Below, one piece after another: positions 14,332 to 20,377 of a stretch of DNA of 50,098 nt. The DNA comes from a virus. Made by a program: the position numbers and the translations under genes. The notes beneath the pieces were generated by a model. That model did not search any database. It was not told where the DNA came from and was given only the letters and a program-made list of their open reading frames with translations. Position 1 is the first letter of the stretch; each line of letters opens with the position of its first letter. The stretch spans positions 1 to 50,098 of the IMG/VR virus record IMGVR_UViG_3300044756_000004; one strand, 5' to 3'.

Positions 14332-14451
14332 ATGAGCCCCGGTGGGTTGTGGACCTGCCTGATGTTACTGTTCTGGAGCGTGCTCAGCACACCAATCCTA
14401 GTAGGACGTCTTAGGACGCTATCTGTAAGACAAAGTGAGCTACAGGTTTGA
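14332..14451 (+). CDS. Possible 39-aa membrane peptide (weak)
   Basis: ATG with GGGAG 6 nt upstream. Hydrophobic residues 6-25 then a basic tail. Several hairpins overlap this stretch (for example GTGCT/AGCAC, CGTC/GACG near 14408-14418), so it may instead belong to the non-coding RNA. Confidence 0.25.
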   Translation: MSPGGLWTCLMLLFWSVLSTPILVGRLRTLSVRQSELQV

Positions 14452-15926
14452 TCGAACGGATGGAGGAGCGGATTTACGACCCGTGTGACAGAAGAACTGT
14501 CCCTCGTAGTCCAAATACTTGAGGGATACCCCAGTGTGTAGGTGTGATCGTATCAGGTGCACATTGCAGCCGGAAGGTTAGCCGGACTCCCGTCGTGTTA
14601 CCCGATGGAGGCTAAAACAGGGAACACCAAGGTGTATATCGTTTCCTCTCCAGTGATATCTGGTTAAACATCAGCAAGCGGTTTAATAGTCCTACCCTAG
14701 AGTGGGTCCGTACGCAAAGGCGGAGGCCAACACCAACCAAGACTTAAGCTCTGGTAGACAGCAAAGACTAAAGAAGCAACGACCCCTTTGTTGGGTACAG
14801 CCCATCCTGAAGGAAGTTAGCTTCGATGTTATCTGCACATGTGAAACCTAGAATGAAGTGTACGCCAAAACTATAGCGGAATATGGCTTATGGCCGTGAC
14901 TTAAGCTCCGGTACGGTCCCCGTGATGATTAGTGTAATCGGCGAGTGCAGCTGCCCCGTGCATGGTTAAAGGTTAGCCAAAAACCAGCAGTAGTATGGAG
15001 GTTCAAATCTCCCATTCTTTGAATAGTCTGTGACGGACTAAGTAGCTCAGATAATGGAACCGAGCAGTACCGCTATGGTACTAAACGTACTCAAACCCAT
15101 TAAGCGCAAGATCGGCCCTGAACCGATCCTAGGCACTGGCTATGAACCATCAGTCCCATGTATACGCATGACCCCGAGGGGGTCCTAGACTACGCTCTGC
15201 GTTGACGAAGCTCTGGGCCAAGGCTGAAAAGGACTAGCAGGTTGGTCGCGAACACTCCGTAGCCTGTAACCCAACTCGGTGGTGAATCGAGGTCTTTGAC
15301 TAACGGGAAACCAATACGGAAAGGACAGACCGTCCGGATGTCTAACATCTGGTCACTCTGTTTATCTGAATCTGCACCACCTGTTTCGTGGCAGCAGACG
15401 CCCCTGCAAACCTGAATCAGGTTCATCTCAGGAAGAGCGTAATCTGAAGCAGGAAACGCCGCCTCTTTGGCCGAAAGGTTTTTAAAAAAGCGGAGAGCCC
15501 TGAAACAAACGACGACTACAAGTAGTTAGAGCAGGAACAAAACTGGCTCACACGAAGGTGTAGAAGTGATCAGCATCTCAGTCTCTGTATATGTACACTA
15601 TCTTACACAGTGGAAACCACGCAAGATATGCTCTGCGTAAATACAGCCGGGACCTGATCCGTACGAACGTAGATTGTGAGAAGGGTAATCAATCCCCTCA
15701 CGACGTCCTGAACCTCAACACTCCTTAAAATTCCAGCAGATTACTGGATAGAGAGGGAGTATCAACCGAACGGAGATCGGCAATGATGTTCAACGATGTA
15801 ACCCCCAGAAGAATAAGATGTTTAATAGACCATCGGCAACTTGGACAACCTCCTTAACAAAGAGGGGCGATAGTTAGCGATGGGGCCATGACTACCACGT
15901 GTCATATACCGTGGCGCTCTGGCCCC
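14452..15926 (+). ncRNA. Candidate giant structured non-coding RNA (about 1.5 kb)
   Basis: No credible ORF on either strand for about 1.5 kb, which is unique in this densely packed genome. Dozens of local stems are visible. Examples: GATCGG/CCGATC (15110-15128); GACCCC/GGGGTC (15170-15184), enclosed by CTAGG (15128-15132) and CCTAG (15184-15188); GTGAG-AA-GGG with CCC-CTCAC (15676-15701); CCAG/CTGG near 15733-15748. A terminal GGGGCC (15882-15887) with GGCCCC (15921-15926) encloses CCACG/CGTGG. GNRA loops GG-GAAA-CC (15305-15312) and CC-GAAA-GG (15471-15478) read correctly only on the plus strand. A 16-nt motif recurs at 14741 and 14898. Large phage RNAs such as GOLLD and ROOL are known, but I could not match this to either. 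Confidence 0.65.
14995..15015 (+). other. tRNA T-arm-like hairpin in the large RNA
   Basis: ATGGAG (14995-15000) pairs with CTCCCAT (15009-15015) with one bulged C, around the loop GTTCAAAT, which is the universal T-loop sequence. I could not assemble the rest of a tRNA around it: no matching acceptor strand or anticodon arm upstream. It is more likely a T-loop module of the structured RNA, or a tRNA remnant. Confidence 0.45.
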
Positions 15927-15958
15927 GCCCCCAACGCCCCCACAACCGGAGAAGTAAC

Positions 15959-16279
15959 ATGGCTAAGAATGGATCAGATTTGGTCGCAGTGTTGGAATAC
16001 CTCGACCGCAAGACAGCTTTCAAGCCGCCCAAGTCGGGCCGTAAGACTAGGAAGTTGGTTATCCCAGATGAATTCGATTTGATTTCCTACGTTCAGAAGA
16101 AGGAAGAAGAAGTCGAACGTTGGAAGAAGTATTTGAAGGACAAAGAGAAGTTGGAGAAGAAGGACACCAAACCAGAGTATAAGGGACCGAACCTGAAGTT
16201 CGTCGAATGGTACATCATTGGTATTCTCTCTTATCCTCTTGTCGGTCATATCTGGCAACTCGCAACAACAGTAAAGTAA
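15959..16279 (+). CDS. 106-aa C-terminally anchored membrane protein
   Basis: CGGAG 8 nt before the ATG. A basic N-terminus, then a long Lys/Glu-rich coiled coil (about residues 46-72), then a hydrophobic C-terminal segment (about 83-102). First gene after the large RNA and immediately upstream of the exonuclease. It could tether a complex to the membrane; unrecognised. Confidence 0.7.
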   Translation: MAKNGSDLVAVLEYLDRKTAFKPPKSGRKTRKLVIPDEFDLISYVQKKEEEVERWKKYLKDKEKLEKKDTKPEYKGPNLKFVEWYIIGILSYPLVGHIWQLATTVK

Positions 16280-16280
16280 A

Positions 16281-17144
16281 TTGGCTTCAATACACACACT
16301 AATCCCTGACATCTACAAACTCGTGGGGTCCGACAATGGCTGGCTCACCGATCTGGTCGCATCCGATATGGGTGACGACATTGCAAGCGCTCTCAAAGTT
16401 TCCTTCGGACCACAAGAGCCACGTGGTTTACGTCTCAGTGGCCTTGGCCCCTCCTGCCCTAAAGCTCTCTGGCATCGCATCCGTACCCCCGAGCTTGCAG
16501 AACCCCTTCCTCCATATGCCCGTATCAAATACTCCTATGGACACATCATCGAGCACCTCGTTATCGGTCTCGCGAAAGCCGCAGGACATGAAGTAACAGG
16601 AGAGCAAGATGAAATCTCTGTTGATGGAGTCACCGGCCACAGGGACTGCGTTATTGATGGTTGCATCGTTGATGTCAAATCTTCTTCTTCCTTTGGCCTT
16701 CAGAAGCTCAAAGACAAAACTATTGCACAAGATGATAATTTTGGGTATCTGGATCAACTTGACGGGTATCTTGTGGGGTCAATGGATGACCCTCTGGTCC
16801 GTACTAAGGACCGGGCCTATCTCTTGGCTGTAGACAAAACCCTTGGACACATGGTGTTATATGAACACATCCTCAGAGAACAATCTATTAGGGAACGAAT
16901 ATCTGCTTACAAGCAAGTTGTTCGATCAGATCAACCACCTCGATGCGAATGCGGGATTGTCCCTGACGGAAAAAGTGGCAATCTTAAGCTCGATACAAAA
17001 GCTAGTTACAGTGCTTTTCGCCACGTATGCCATCCGGGCCTGCGGACGTTTCTTTACGCGTCAGGACCCGTCTACTTAACCAAGGTGGTTCGCCCACCTG
17101 CTCCATATATAATTGAGTTAAAGCAATGGAACAATTTACAATAA
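16281..17144 (+). CDS. PD-(D/E)XK exonuclease (RecB/Cas4-like)
   Basis: Probably degrades host DNA or processes concatemers and recombination ends, the role of gp6 in T7. Visible motifs: SCPKALWHR (C59), EHLVIG with a conserved Glu at about 91, GHRDCVIDG with D122/D126, and the catalytic IVDVKSSS (D131-x-K133), followed by a Y-x-x-Q-L-D-G-Y helix typical of RecB-family motif IV. Extra cysteines near the C-terminus (CECG and HVC) plus C59 could form an Fe-S or zinc site as in Cas4/AddB-like nucleases. TTG start one base after the preceding stop. 287 aa. Confidence 0.8.
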   Translation: MASIHTLIPDIYKLVGSDNGWLTDLVASDMGDDIASALKVSFGPQEPRGLRLSGLGPSCPKALWHRIRTPELAEPLPPYARIKYSYGHIIEHLVIGLAKAAGHEVTGEQDEISVDGVTGHRDCVIDGCIVDVKSSSSFGLQKLKDKTIAQDDNFGYLDQLDGYLVGSMDDPLVRTKDRAYLLAVDKTLGHMVLYEHILREQSIRERISAYKQVVRSDQPPRCECGIVPDGKSGNLKLDTKASYSAFRHVCHPGLRTFLYASGPVYLTKVVRPPAPYIIELKQWNNLQ

Positions 17145-17365
17145 AAATACTAAACAAAGCTACAACTATGGATATGGTACTTCGTTATTACTCTGCTCAA
17201 AAAACCCTTACTTATTTTAATAATAAGAAGTTAGTTCTTCTTGATGGACATCTTGGAGAAGCTGGACAATTTCACGGTCCCATTTGGGCTCTTGTTGACG
17301 AAGACAATAAATGTTTAACAGTAACCCGTGAATTGACCGATCTTCTTTCTTTGAAAGAAATATGA
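17126..17365 (+). CDS. 79-aa hypothetical protein
   Basis: ATG 19 nt inside the exonuclease end. Alpha/beta composition with a VLLDGHLGEAG loop and a WALVDEDNK hairpin. Its end overlaps the next ATG. Low GC compared with the exonuclease. Unrecognised. Confidence 0.65.
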   Translation: MEQFTIKILNKATTMDMVLRYYSAQKTLTYFNNKKLVLLDGHLGEAGQFHGPIWALVDEDNKCLTVTRELTDLLSLKEI

Positions 17366-17526
17366 TGGAAAAATGGAAGAAGAATGCTTGGCGGTCCGTC
17401 TGGACTCAACGTCGAGATGAATTAGTCAGAGCATGTGCTCGCTACCCGGACTCCGATAGGTATCCGACACGGCAGATCGAACTTCAGGAGTTGAACGCAA
17501 AGCTTGAAGACCTCGACAAGGAATAG
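17362..17526 (+). CDS. 54-aa helical protein
   Basis: Starts at ATGATGG overlapping the preceding TGA. Trp/Arg-rich N-terminus and a long helix ending in LEDLDKE. Overlaps the endonuclease VII start by 23 nt. Unrecognised. Confidence 0.55.
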   Translation: MMEKWKKNAWRSVWTQRRDELVRACARYPDSDRYPTRQIELQELNAKLEDLDKE

Positions 17527-17857
17527 ATATCTCCTTAAGAAATTTGGGATAACAGAGGAACAGTATGATGAGCTTTTCAGGAAACAAGGCGGACGCTGCG
17601 CAGTATGTAAACGATTATCTTCTAGCTTCAAAACCCGGCTCGCTGTCGATCACGATCACCGATCAGGACACATCAGGGGGTTGCTGTGTATACATTGCAA
17701 CCGATATGTCGTCGGACGACATCGTAAAGATGTTGGGTCAAGCTTGCTTAGAGCGGCTTACGAGTACTTAGAAGCAGAATACCCCGGATGGATAGTACCA
17801 CCGAAGAAGAGGAAAAGACATGGTAGGAAAAGATTACGACGAGTTCGACATACGTGA
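17504..17857 (+). CDS. Endonuclease VII-like Holliday junction resolvase
   Basis: Resolves branched DNA before packaging. Classic recombination endonuclease VII pattern: two Cys pairs (C32-x2-C35 and C62-x2-C65) bind structural zinc and flank the catalytic VDHDH (D49-H52), followed by HIRGLLC and CNRYVVGRHRKD. The N-terminal RNRYLLKKFGITEEQYDEL helix is also typical. A strongly basic tail (residues 100-115) extends it. TTG is the only reasonable start. 117 aa, slightly shorter than the T4 enzyme, which has an extra dimer domain. Confidence 0.93.
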   Translation: MKTSTRNRYLLKKFGITEEQYDELFRKQGGRCAVCKRLSSSFKTRLAVDHDHRSGHIRGLLCIHCNRYVVGRHRKDVGSSLLRAAYEYLEAEYPGWIVPPKKRKRHGRKRLRRVRHT

Positions 17858-17951
17858 CGCACGCAATGCAGGCTTCTGGACTGGAGCACTGGCAGGAAGT
17901 TTTGGCACCTTTGTTCTCTGCCTACTGTTGGGGTTCTATTTCTCAAGTTGA
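17820..17951 (+). CDS. 43-aa single-pass membrane protein
   Basis: GAGGAAAAG precedes the ATG. Acidic N-terminus, then a Gly-rich hydrophobic segment (residues 18-42). Overlaps endonuclease VII by 38 nt and the next TTG start by 4 nt. Unrecognised. Confidence 0.55.
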   Translation: MVGKDYDEFDIRDARNAGFWTGALAGSFGTFVLCLLLGFYFSS

Positions 17952-18097
17952 CTGATTACGCTGCCATCCTTGATGTATACTCCATCGAAGAACTACTGGA
18001 ACTAAACGACCTTACTACAGAAGACTTACTTATTTATTTAGTTGAGGAAGGGTATCTTTCTCTTCCTTCTATCAAACCTTTAGAGTTCGATGATTAA
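17948..18097 (+). CDS. 49-aa acidic helical protein
   Basis: TTG start overlapping the previous TGA. The sequence (SIEELLELNDLTTEDLLIYL then EEGYLSLP) resembles small conserved podophage proteins with an E-L-L-x-x-N-D-x-T-x-E-D-x-L-x-Y-L core. Function unknown. Overlaps the next gene by 8 nt. Confidence 0.65.
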   Translation: MTDYAAILDVYSIEELLELNDLTTEDLLIYLVEEGYLSLPSIKPLEFDD

Positions 18098-18260
18098 GAA
18101 AACAAAACACCCGACGAACAAGCTTGAACGCCGGGTTATTGCAAAGAAGAAAATACATTCTAACGCTTCCCCTGTTTATTTGCTCCTTAAAGAGAAGGAA
18201 GAACAAGATGCGTCAGCTTCGAAACATCGAGTGTTATCTGTCGGACGCGAACCTACGTGA
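18090..18260 (+). CDS. 56-aa basic protein
   Basis: ATG overlaps the end of the previous gene. Highly basic N-terminal half (MIKKTKHPTNKLERRVIAKK), so nucleic-acid binding is plausible. The C-terminal 17 residues overlap the next gene in another frame. Unrecognised. Confidence 0.5.
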   Translation: MIKKTKHPTNKLERRVIAKKKIHSNASPVYLLLKEKEEQDASASKHRVLSVGREPT

Positions 18261-18414
18261 TGCAGTGTCGGGTCTTCTCTACACCCTGAACATCGTCCGT
18301 GACAATGAGATCATCGTTTCTCTTACTGTCGGTAACTCTGATGCCGAAGGTATCCGACCCATCAGCTTCACTTGCATTGAAGAGAAGGAGACTATGCTTG
18401 TAGTTCATAAGTAA
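18208..18414 (+). CDS. 68-aa hypothetical protein
   Basis: GAAGGAAG lies 6 nt before the ATG. Strand-helix-strand-strand arrangement with CYLSDANLRDAVSGLLYTL and a final strand pair. Followed by a 7-bp hairpin (TTAGGGC/GCCCTAA, 18425-18442). Unrecognised. Confidence 0.65.
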   Translation: MRQLRNIECYLSDANLRDAVSGLLYTLNIVRDNEIIVSLTVGNSDAEGIRPISFTCIEEKETMLVVHK

Positions 18415-18454
18415 TTAATTTAAATTAGGGCCATTGCCCTAAGAAGGAAAAGAA

Positions 18455-18646
18455 ATGACACATGAAAACACGATTCCCGCTGACATCAATATTCCGGTCG
18501 ATCTCGTCGAAATTCTCGATGAAGCAGGCAACCCCACCGGGCAGTACCGAATTGCCCCCGTGGACGGAGCAACCTATAGTGACGGTGAAACCCCATACGA
18601 GGGGACCACGGTCACGGAAGACACCCCCGATCACGTCGTCCACTAA
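18455..18646 (+). CDS. 63-aa acidic protein
   Basis: AAGGAAAAG precedes the ATG, directly after a 7-bp hairpin that may control access. The product is acidic, Pro/Thr-rich and probably extended (VEILDEAGNPTGQYRIAPVD). Last gene before the structured intergenic region. Unrecognised. Confidence 0.65.
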   Translation: MTHENTIPADINIPVDLVEILDEAGNPTGQYRIAPVDGATYSDGETPYEGTTVTEDTPDHVVH

Positions 18647-18673
18647 TTTATCATTGTGATGTGTTGAGGATTT

Positions 18674-18846
18674 GGTGGGGTGACCGTCCGAGCGCCTTAA
18701 GCAGCAGCGTAGACCCCTCCACAGAGGACACCTCTGACATATAGGTTGAAATCCGGCACCGTACTAGTTATCGGTAAAAGTTCGGAATTCCTATTCACAT
18801 CAACGAAGAAGGAGCTAGGTTATCTCCGTTTCCTAGCTCCTTTTTC
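18674..18846 (+). ncRNA. Candidate small structured RNA ending in a terminator
   Basis: The 212 nt between 18646 and 18859 have no gene. GTGGGGT (18675-18681) pairs with ACCCC-T-CCAC (18714-18722) across a loop containing a D-arm-like GACCGTCCGAG; CAGAGG (18722-18727) pairs with CCTCTG (18731-18736). A rho-independent terminator closes the unit: AAGGAGCTAGG (18809-18819) with CCTAGCTCCTT (18832-18842), then T5. The whole could be a small RNA or an attenuating leader of the next gene. Parts look tRNA-like, but no cloverleaf closes. Confidence 0.5.
18809..18846 (+). terminator. Rho-independent terminator before the 230-aa gene
   Basis: Perfect 11-bp stem AAGGAGCTAGG with CCTAGCTCCTT, 12-nt loop, followed by TTTTTC. 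It lies only 12 nt before the next start, so it either ends the upstream unit or attenuates the last rightward gene. Confidence 0.9.
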
Positions 18847-18858
18847 TATGGAGGTATT

Positions 18859-19551
18859 ATGTTAGGTAGGAATAAGTATATTAAAATTCGTCGCGAATAT
18901 TTCGGTGAAACTTCTTTAGAAGCTTCAAATAATTTCATTAAATATAAGAAAGTAAAAATGAGACTTGATTCTCTTAAGTGTAAAAAAGTTGAATTAGTTG
19001 ATTGCCCAACGGCACAACCAACTCCGGTCTGGAATACACCTATGCCCGGCTGTTGTTCAAAAGAAGAAGGGAAAACCCCCATGCGTTACAATGACAACTA
19101 TGCTCATGCTTCCGTCACTGCTCCTCAGTCGGATACGGCTGTGACTCGTGACTATCTCAACGGTCGTTTGGTTCAGGCTTTCGGTCTGAAGGAACGGGAG
19201 TTTCATACGATCTTCAATCTCTACGTCGATAATACTCCTAAGACTTATAAGGAGATGATCGACGCAATCAAGAATGATAAGTTCAAGATTGATCCGAAGG
19301 TTGAACGTCGTCTGGCTGATGCTGAAGACGATAAAGATGAAGATTCCTTCCGGTTCTACGGACCGATGTCTGGCATTATCTGGGATGGCCCGCAGCCTGA
19401 CCGTAAGGGTTACGAGGCTGCGTGTACTGAGATGGACAAGCAGTACAGGAAGGCCAATGATGCTGTGATGGTGAAGTCGGCTGAAGACGGTCTGGCTGCC
19501 ATTGAAGCGTTCGAAGCTTGGCTGCCTACGAAGGCTGACACTGCCCAGTAA
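18859..19551 (+). CDS. 230-aa hypothetical protein, last gene of rightward arm
   Basis: GGAGG sits 5-9 nt before the ATG. The first 74 residues are Lys-rich and AT-rich in codon choice; the rest (from Met at 19081) is acidic, GC-richer and helical, with a DAEDDKDEDSF stretch and an IWDGPQPDRKGYEAA segment. Position 19081 has a weak GAAGGG site, so a second internal start is possible. No family recognised. The gene stands alone between two terminators, so it may be separately expressed. Confidence 0.75.
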   Translation: MLGRNKYIKIRREYFGETSLEASNNFIKYKKVKMRLDSLKCKKVELVDCPTAQPTPVWNTPMPGCCSKEEGKTPMRYNDNYAHASVTAPQSDTAVTRDYLNGRLVQAFGLKEREFHTIFNLYVDNTPKTYKEMIDAIKNDKFKIDPKVERRLADAEDDKDEDSFRFYGPMSGIIWDGPQPDRKGYEAACTEMDKQYRKANDAVMVKSAEDGLAAIEAFEAWLPTKADTAQ

Positions 19552-19563
19552 GGGCCAACAAGA

Positions 19564-19583
19564 TTAGAGGAACCAACCTCTAA
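19564..19583. other. Small hairpin before the convergent terminator
   Basis: TTAGAGG (19564-19570) pairs perfectly with CCTCTAA (19577-19583) around a 6-nt loop. It lies between the 230-aa stop and the main terminator and may protect the mRNA end. Confidence 0.5.
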
Positions 19584-19600
19584 CGATCAGCGCAAAACTA

Positions 19601-19635
19601 AAGCCCCTAGGGATTTCTCCTTAGGGGCTTTTTTT
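19601..19635 (+). terminator. Terminator between the convergent arms
   Basis: AAGCCCCTA (19601-19609) pairs with TAGGGGCTT (19622-19630), followed by T7. It ends rightward transcription 50 nt after the last gene. Read leftward, the same stem is followed by a weaker TTTAGTTTTG tail and may also stop the late operon. Confidence 0.93.
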
Positions 19636-19655
19636 GTGCCTAAATTGGTAGAATG

Positions 19656-20132
19656 TTACTGTTCGGGTAAAATTAACTTATTTCCGGGTTCATATTTACG
19701 AAAGTAATCTTGAAGTTCTTCTTTAGAATGTTGTTTCAAATTAAATTCGGAGGGTTTAAAAGACCAAGTATTGTCTTCTTGTTTATTCCATTGTCCACCG
19801 GGAGTAGAGTCTGTACTATATTTACTTTCATTGGAGAAAGTAATGTGATTGGGAAGTTTAAATGTATCTGGGTAATGTTGCCCCGGAGACATACGTGCAT
19901 CGGGATTAGCTTGTTTCCAACCATCATAATCGTAATCAGGAGTAGAAACTTTATCCGAAACTTCAATGCCACCAAGTTCTTTAAGCTCGATATCTTCTAA
20001 TTGTTTGTTCTGTTGCTGTATCTGAGGAGTGACAATCATCTTGTCATCTACATCCTCTGGAACAATCCAGTCTGATGCTACCTGATGAAATTCATCATCA
20101 TAAAAGGCACCTTTAGAATCACCTATTGTCAT
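19656..20132 (-). CDS. Virion-associated protein with conserved W/F/EP C-terminus (158 aa)
   Basis: Last gene of the late operon. The N-terminal half is acidic (YDDEFHQVASDWIVPEDVDD). The C-terminal half has HITFSNESKYS, GGQW, NTWSFKPSEFNL and DYFRKYEPGNKLILP. I recall this signature (H-x-T-F-S ... G-x-W ... Y-F-x-x-x-E-P) from podophage virion or internal proteins. Function unknown; probably a structural or ejected protein. Overlaps the upstream gene by 4 nt. Confidence 0.7.
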   Translation of the reverse strand: MTIGDSKGAFYDDEFHQVASDWIVPEDVDDKMIVTPQIQQQNKQLEDIELKELGGIEVSDKVSTPDYDYDGWKQANPDARMSPGQHYPDTFKLPNHITFSNESKYSTDSTPGGQWNKQEDNTWSFKPSEFNLKQHSKEELQDYFRKYEPGNKLILPEQ

Positions 20133-20377
20133 CGTGCTTTATATCCTTTGTGCGGAGGTTGTCTCTTTCGGTTCGCGCGTCTAGAAGTAACCTTAGTAGG
20201 TACATGATCGAGACTACCAGTAGGATGATACCCAACGTGATCAAGTTCTTTTTTATCACCTTTGTGTACCAAACCTTTCTTCATGGCCTTATAGCGTGCA
20301 CGACCTCTAGCGGCACGTCGTTTCTTCTGTATAGCAGTAGACTCCCATGCGTTTTCTTTAGGATAATTACGTGCCAT
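20129..20377 (-). CDS. 82-aa basic HNH-like small phage protein
   Basis: Strongly basic; the pattern A-R-x-Y-P-K-E-x-A-W, KRRAARGRARYKAMKKGLV, KGDKKELDHVGYHP and a final R-A-N-R-K-R-Q-P resembles a phage family with a degenerate HNH-type core (E-L-D-H). The catalytic His pair is incomplete, so nuclease activity is uncertain. TAATG-type junction with the internal protein gene. Confidence 0.65.
   Translation of the reverse strand: MARNYPKENAWESTAIQKKRRAARGRARYKAMKKGLVHKGDKKELDHVGYHPTGSLDHVPTKVTSRRANRKRQPPHKGYKAR

Noticed and set aside
15035-15110. tRNA starting near a TAGCTCAG element
   Set aside because: GCTC/GAGC and AGTAC/GTACT stems resemble D and anticodon arms, but the loop lacks U33, and no T-arm or matching acceptor strand follows.
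14452-15926. Group I intron or rRNA fragment as an explanation of the ORF-free region
   Set aside because: No recognisable group I P3/P7 core or interrupted host gene: SSB and exonuclease on either side are complete. No conserved 16S/23S segments were recognised.
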